Source: Arthrobacter psychrolactophilus
Lineage (GTDB): Bacteria; Actinomycetota; Actinomycetes; Actinomycetales; Micrococcaceae
Reading direction: 5' to 3'
Assembly (NCBI RefSeq): GCF_003219795.1
Contig: NZ_QJVC01000001.1
Span: 124,001 to 188,000 of the forward strand
DNA: 64,000 bases
Shown: positions 60,444 to 64,000 of the stretch, one piece after another
How the letters are laid out: the number at the start of each line of letters is the position of its first letter
Position numbering within the stretch: position 1 is the first letter of the stretch
Translations under genes and position numbers: made by a program
The notes under the pieces: model-generated
Seen by the model: only the letters and a program-made list of their open reading frames with translations
What the model was told of the DNA's origin: nothing
Database searches by the model: none

Positions 60444-61847
60444 TTACTGCGCGGGTGTTGTATCGAGCAATTGCGCGCGTTCGCGGCCCTTGCCACGCAC
60501 CCACAGCTTGAAGGCCAGCGTCAGAACGATGAGCCAGGCGGCGCCCACATACAGAGCCACGCGGGTGTCGGGGTAAATACCGAGCAAGACGATGACGCCG
60601 GCCATAAAGATCGCCGTCAGGACCGACGCCAGCGGCCACAGCGGGACCGGGAAGGCCGACGGCGCCAGGGTCTTGCGCCCGATTTCACGCTTCATCGCGA
60701 TGTGGGAGACCAAAATCATGATCCACACCCACACGGTTGCGAAGGTGGCGATCGAGGCGATGATGAGGAATACATCCTCGGGAATCGTGGCGTTCAGGAC
60801 CACGCCCACGAGCAGCACTCCGGTCATGAGGACCACCGTCATCCATGGCACTCCCGAGCGTGAGATCTTGCCAAAGACCGCCGGGGCATGACCCTGCTGG
60901 GACAGGCCGTAGAGGACCCGGCCCGAGCCAAAGATGTCGGAGTTGATGGCCGAGAGGGCCGCCGTGATCACGACAGCGTTGAGGATGTGACCGGCCAGCG
61001 GGATGCCGAGGGAGTCAAAAATCTGCACGAAGGGGCTCGTCTCGCCCGTGATCTCATTCCAGGGAATCAAGGTCATCAGGACACCCAGGGTCAGAACATA
61101 AAACAACAAGATGCGTACCGGGACCGTGTTGACGGCCGCGGGAATGCTCTTGCCGGGATTTGCCGCCTCGCCCGCGGTCACACCAATGGTTTCAATGCCA
61201 CCAAAGGCAAACATCACGACGGCGAACGCTGCGAGCAGCCCCACCCAGCCATTGGGCATGAAGCCGCCGTGGTCCACGAGATTGTTCAAGCCGGGAACTG
61301 CTTCGCCGCCTTCTACATGGAAGCCAAAGACGATAATGGCAACGCCACCGGCGATCATGGCGATGATGGCGCTGACCTTGACGATGGAGAACCAAAACTC
61401 CAGCTCGCCAAAGACCTTCACGCTGAGCAGATTGATGGCGGCAAGGAAGAAGATGATGGCCAGAACCCAGATCCAGCGGGGCACGTCGTGGAACCAGAAG
61501 CCCATATAGATACTGAAGGCCGTCACATCGGCAATCGCCACGATGGCCATTTCAAAGACATATGTCCATCCGGTGATGAATCCGGCGAGTGGTCCGAGGT
61601 AGCGGCTAGCGTACTGGCCAAAGGAACCTGACACGGGATGGCGTACGGCTAGCTCGCCCAGGGCTCGCATGACCATGAAGACGGCTGCTCCAGCGATGAT
61701 GTACGCCAAGAGCACCGCGGGGCCAGCCTTTTGAATGGCGCTCGAGGAGCCATAAAACAAGCCCGTGCCGATCGCCGAGCCAAGCGCCATGAAGCGGATG
61801 TGCCGGGCGTTCAAGCCGCGGGTCAGGACAGATCCCTTGGGGTTCAT
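60444..61847 (-). CDS. Amino-acid permease (APC superfamily, AAT type)
   Basis: A 12-helix transporter of 467-468 residues: [40 protein letters not shown] and [16 protein letters not shown] are the AAT signatures. ATG 61847 is chosen because the family motif begins right after it; the frame is open to 61985. It is divergent from the IclR regulator and hutH, so histidine or urocanate is the likely substrate. That is inference from context. Confidence 0.88.
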   Translation of the reverse strand: MNPKGSVLTRGLNARHIRFMALGSAIGTGLFYGSSSAIQKAGPAVLLAYIIAGAAVFMVMRALGELAVRHPVSGSFGQYASRYLGPLAGFITGWTYVFEMAIVAIADVTAFSIYMGFWFHDVPRWIWVLAIIFFLAAINLLSVKVFGELEFWFSIVKVSAIIAMIAGGVAIIVFGFHVEGGEAVPGLNNLVDHGGFMPNGWVGLLAAFAVVMFAFGGIETIGVTAGEAANPGKSIPAAVNTVPVRILLFYVLTLGVLMTLIPWNEITGETSPFVQIFDSLGIPLAGHILNAVVITAALSAINSDIFGSGRVLYGLSQQGHAPAVFGKISRSGVPWMTVVLMTGVLLVGVVLNATIPEDVFLIIASIATFATVWVWIMILVSHIAMKREIGRKTLAPSAFPVPLWPLASVLTAIFMAGVIVLLGIYPDTRVALYVGAAWLIVLTLAFKLWVRGKGRERAQLLDTTPAQ

Positions 61848-61962
61848 GCGTGAGCTTTCTAACACTGAGTGCCATGTGGGCTGAGCCACTCCTGGCGAAT
61901 ATGTGGTGGCGAGCCTCACTGTTTTGAGCAAATAATGCCCAAAAAGGCGTAACGGCGCCGCA

Positions 61963-61975
61963 AAATCTGGGATTT
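61963..61975. promoter_or_regulatory. Inverted repeat AAATC-TGG-GATTT, operator candidate
   Basis: Perfect 5-bp arms around 3 nt lie in the divergent space between the permease and the IclR-family gene, about 65-75 nt upstream of the IclR start. It is a short site, so this is tentative. Confidence 0.35.
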
Positions 61976-62004
61976 CAGACTGCAATATTCTATAGTGTGG
62001 GCAC

Positions 62005-62019
62005 GGTGACCGCGTTACC
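62005..62019. promoter_or_regulatory. Inverted repeat GGTGAC-CGC-GTTACC, operator candidate
   Basis: GGTgAC and GTtACC form an interrupted palindrome with one G-T position, centred about 27 nt upstream of the IclR-family start. It is a plausible autoregulatory site of the encoded repressor. Confidence 0.4.
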
Positions 62020-62038
62020 GGACCTATTCTGAGGGGCT

Positions 62039-62884
62039 ATGACAATTCCTGAACGGGCTTCAACTAAGAACGCGCCTTTGCCGTCAGCCGCTAAGCTGCC
62101 CGCGAAGGTCTCCTCCAAGGTTCCGGCCGCCGAAAATACCTTGCGCATCTTGAAACTATTGTCCTCGAAGCGTGGCCCTCTGGCGGCTTCCACGATTGCG
62201 ACAACTCTGGAGCTTCCGCGCTCCAGCGTTTATCACCTCCTGGGCGTCATGGAGCAGAGCGGCTTTGTCATGCACCTGCATGAGGAACAGCGCTACGGCT
62301 TGGGTGTTGCGGCCTTCGAGCTCAGCAGTGCGTATTCACGGCAGGAGCCGCTGTCCCGGCTGGGGCGCCCCCTGTTGGCTAATCTCGTGGACAAGATTGG
62401 CGAAAGCGCCCATCTCGCCGTGCTGCACGGACGCGATGTGGTGTACATCGTGGAGGAGCGGGCCAAGAATCGTCCCTCACTCGTGACCGACGTTGGCGTG
62501 CGCCTGCCCAGTCACCTCACGGCGAGTGGCCGCGCCATTCTGGCGGCGCTGCCGAAATCTCAAGTCAGGGCGCTCTACCCCAACGCCGCAGCCTTCAGCA
62601 CGCGCACCGACGTGCCGGAGCCCATCGCCAAGTACTCCACGCTTTCCTCGCATCTAGATCAGGTGCGAATCCGCGGATACTCCACCGAGCATGGTGAGGT
62701 GACCGACGGATTTGGCTCAGTCGCGGCCGCCGTGACGGATCATCTCGGGTGGCCCGTGGCCGCCGTCGCCGTGACGTTCCTCGAGGACAAGGTGCCAGCC
62801 GAGAAGTGGCCGGATCTAGCGCAGCGGGTCGCAAAAGCCGCCCAGGAACTATCGGTGCGAATCTACGGCCGACGCGAGGCCTAG
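62039..62884 (+). CDS. IclR-family regulator, probably of histidine utilisation
   Basis: The N-terminal winged helix (AENTLRILKLLSSKRGPLAASTIATTLELPRSSVYHLLGVMEQSG) and C-terminal effector domain (GESAHLAVLHGRDVVYIVEE, then LTASGRAILAALP and RGYSTEHGEV) define an IclR protein of 281 residues. It sits between a divergent amino-acid permease and hutH, so a HutR-like role controlled by a histidine pathway intermediate is likely but inferred. Confidence 0.88.
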   Translation: MTIPERASTKNAPLPSAAKLPAKVSSKVPAAENTLRILKLLSSKRGPLAASTIATTLELPRSSVYHLLGVMEQSGFVMHLHEEQRYGLGVAAFELSSAYSRQEPLSRLGRPLLANLVDKIGESAHLAVLHGRDVVYIVEERAKNRPSLVTDVGVRLPSHLTASGRAILAALPKSQVRALYPNAAAFSTRTDVPEPIAKYSTLSSHLDQVRIRGYSTEHGEVTDGFGSVAAAVTDHLGWPVAAVAVTFLEDKVPAEKWPDLAQRVAKAAQELSVRIYGRREA

Positions 62885-62997
62885 TCCGCGGTGCCGGGTC
62901 TGGCATCCCGGACAGTCCGCGTCGAGAGGCGAAGATTTCCGCGTGATTTAGCGCAATAGTGAGAGGTAAGACCACCGCACCACTAAAGGATTCCGCC

Positions 62998-64000
62998 ATG
63001 ACTGCCGCCGTTCGCTCCCACGAAGTCACCCTCTCGTCCTCGGGCGTCACCCCCGAAGATGTCATCGCCGTGGCCCGCCACGACGCCAAAGTCGTGATCA
63101 GTGCAGAGGCGCTGGCCGGCGTCGAACGCGTCAGGGAACATATTGAGAAGCTGGCCCACTCGGAAACACCGGCCTACGGAATCTCTACCGGCTTTGGCGC
63201 CCTAGCCAACCGCCACATCCCGCAGGACATGCGCACGCAGCTGCAAAAGTCGCTCATCCGCAGCCACTCCGCCGGCATGGGCCCGGCCGTGGAGCGCGAG
63301 GTGGTGCGGGCGCTGATGTTCCTGCGCGCCAAGACGCTGGCCTCGGGCCGTACCGGTGTGCGCCCCGTGGTGGTGCAGACCATGGTGGATGTCCTCAACG
63401 CCGGGATCACGCCCGTGGTCCGCGAGTTTGGTTCGCTCGGCTGCTCGGGGGATCTGGCTCCGCTCTCGCATTGCGCGCTCGTGCTTATGGGTGAGGGCGA
63501 GGCTGCCGGAGCCGATGGCGTGGTGCGTCCCGTGCCGGAACTCCTCGCCGAGGCCGGCATCACCCCGATCGAGCTCGCCGAGAAGGAAGGCCTGGCGCTG
63601 GTCAACGGCACCGACGGCATGCTCGGCATGCTCCTCATGGCGATCGCCGATCTGCGCCTCCTGCTGACCACCGCTGATATCACCGCCGCGCTCAGCGTTG
63701 AGGGCCTGTTGGGTACCGACCAGGTCTTCCTCCCTGAACTGCACATGGATTTGCGCCCGCATCCGGGCCAAGCCGCCAGCGCCGACAATATGTTGCGCGT
63801 GCTGGCTAAATCGCCCATCGTCGCCTCCCACCGGGTGGGCGATTCCCGTGTGCAGGACGCTTACTCGCTGCGGTGCGCCCCGCAGGTTGCTGGAGCCGCC
63901 CGCGACACCGTGGACCACGCCCTCATGGTCGCCACCCGCGAGCTCGCCGCCTCGATCGACAACCCCGTGGTTCTTCCCGATGGCCGGGTCTCCTCCAATG
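62998..64000 (+). CDS. hutH: Histidine ammonia-lyase (partial, cut at right edge)
   Basis: HutH deaminates histidine to urocanate, the first step of histidine degradation. The first 334 residues are present and end in SIDNPVVLPDGRVSSN. The MIO-forming triad reads Cys149-Ser150-Gly151 in GSLGCSGDLAPLSH, where Ala-Ser-Gly is the textbook form. TPAYGISTGFGALA and LVNGTDGMLG are conserved. ATG 62998 has AAAGGA upstream. The C-terminal third lies outside the window. Confidence 0.93.
   Translation, partial: MTAAVRSHEVTLSSSGVTPEDVIAVARHDAKVVISAEALAGVERVREHIEKLAHSETPAYGISTGFGALANRHIPQDMRTQLQKSLIRSHSAGMGPAVEREVVRALMFLRAKTLASGRTGVRPVVVQTMVDVLNAGITPVVREFGSLGCSGDLAPLSHCALVLMGEGEAAGADGVVRPVPELLAEAGITPIELAEKEGLALVNGTDGMLGMLLMAIADLRLLLTTADITAALSVEGLLGTDQVFLPELHMDLRPHPGQAASADNMLRVLAKSPIVASHRVGDSRVQDAYSLRCAPQVAGAARDTVDHALMVATRELAASIDNPVVLPDGRVSSN

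Noticed and set aside
63202-63918. A 238-codon minus-strand frame inside hutH
   Set aside because: The hutH frame continues through it with conserved active-site motifs.
1-64000. CRISPR arrays, insertion sequences, prophage or integrase genes
   Set aside because: I looked for regularly spaced direct repeats, terminal inverted repeats with transposase motifs and phage-like gene blocks and found none. The gene content is that of core chromosome.

Overview
This window looks like core chromosome of a high-G+C Gram-positive bacterium (Actinomycetota). The closest fit I can suggest is the Micrococcaceae, an Arthrobacter-like organism. The reasons are the lysS - lsr2 - clpC order, an actinobacterial FtsH/folate cluster, a GNAT-type N-acetylglutamate synthase, a radA-disA pair, frequent GTG/TTG starts and G/C-ending codons. 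I see no transposase, integrase, phage gene, CRISPR array or rRNA. One tRNA (Lys, UUU) is present. The calls rest on reading motifs and context; no database search was possible.

Layout. 1-12.6 kb: a partial leftward gene at the edge, then a rightward block of zinc-metalloprotease-like protein, tilS, hpt, ftsH, folE-folP-folB-folK, DUF3180, two PH-domain membrane proteins, a Rossmann/DUF2520 protein and panC. 12.6-15.8 kb: a leftward ribokinase/nucleoside hydrolase pair divergent from a LacI-type regulator, with palindromic operators between them. 15.9-20.7 kb: lysS, a 50-residue membrane protein, lsr2 and clpC. 20.8-25.9 kb: argA-like acetyltransferase, dhaKLM, mutY, a small XRE regulator and an anchored exported protein. 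25.9-32.3 kb: radA-disA, a FUSC-type membrane protein and a marR/MFS efflux pair with a perfect operator. 32.2-38.9 kb: phosphate uptake (pstSCAB, then a PiT transporter with its DUF47 partner). 39-43 kb: tRNA-Lys, a PdxK/ThiD-like kinase, a small acetyltransferase, an SDR and an MHS-type transporter. 43-49 kb: PTS genes (ptsH, ptsI, fruA, fruK, fruR). 49-64 kb: PhoX-type phosphatase, esterase, several uncharacterised membrane proteins, glycerophosphodiesterase, GH15 enzyme, azlCD, thiamine-binding-like protein, spermidine-synthase-like protein, and an amino-acid permease / IclR / hutH cluster cut by the right edge.

How the genes fit together. Phosphate scavenging is a theme: pstSCAB and phoX both carry an upstream 11-nt-spaced GTTCACC-type direct repeat (PHO box), and PiT/DUF47 lie next to pst. 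Carbon entry is a second theme: the fructose PTS supplies general EI and HPr, and DhaM (EIIA + HPr domains, no EI domain) probably takes phosphate from that EI. Folate, pantothenate and purine-salvage genes form the left block.

The most unusual element is a roughly 97-nt structured RNA candidate (minus strand, 38180-38084) upstream of DUF47-PiT. It has a 17-bp closing stem, three internal hairpins (one with a GAGA tetraloop), a U-tract, a properly placed promoter and a mutually exclusive alternative hairpin. No clearly novel protein system is visible; the remaining findings are regulatory sites, mosaic composition and conserved genes of unknown role.
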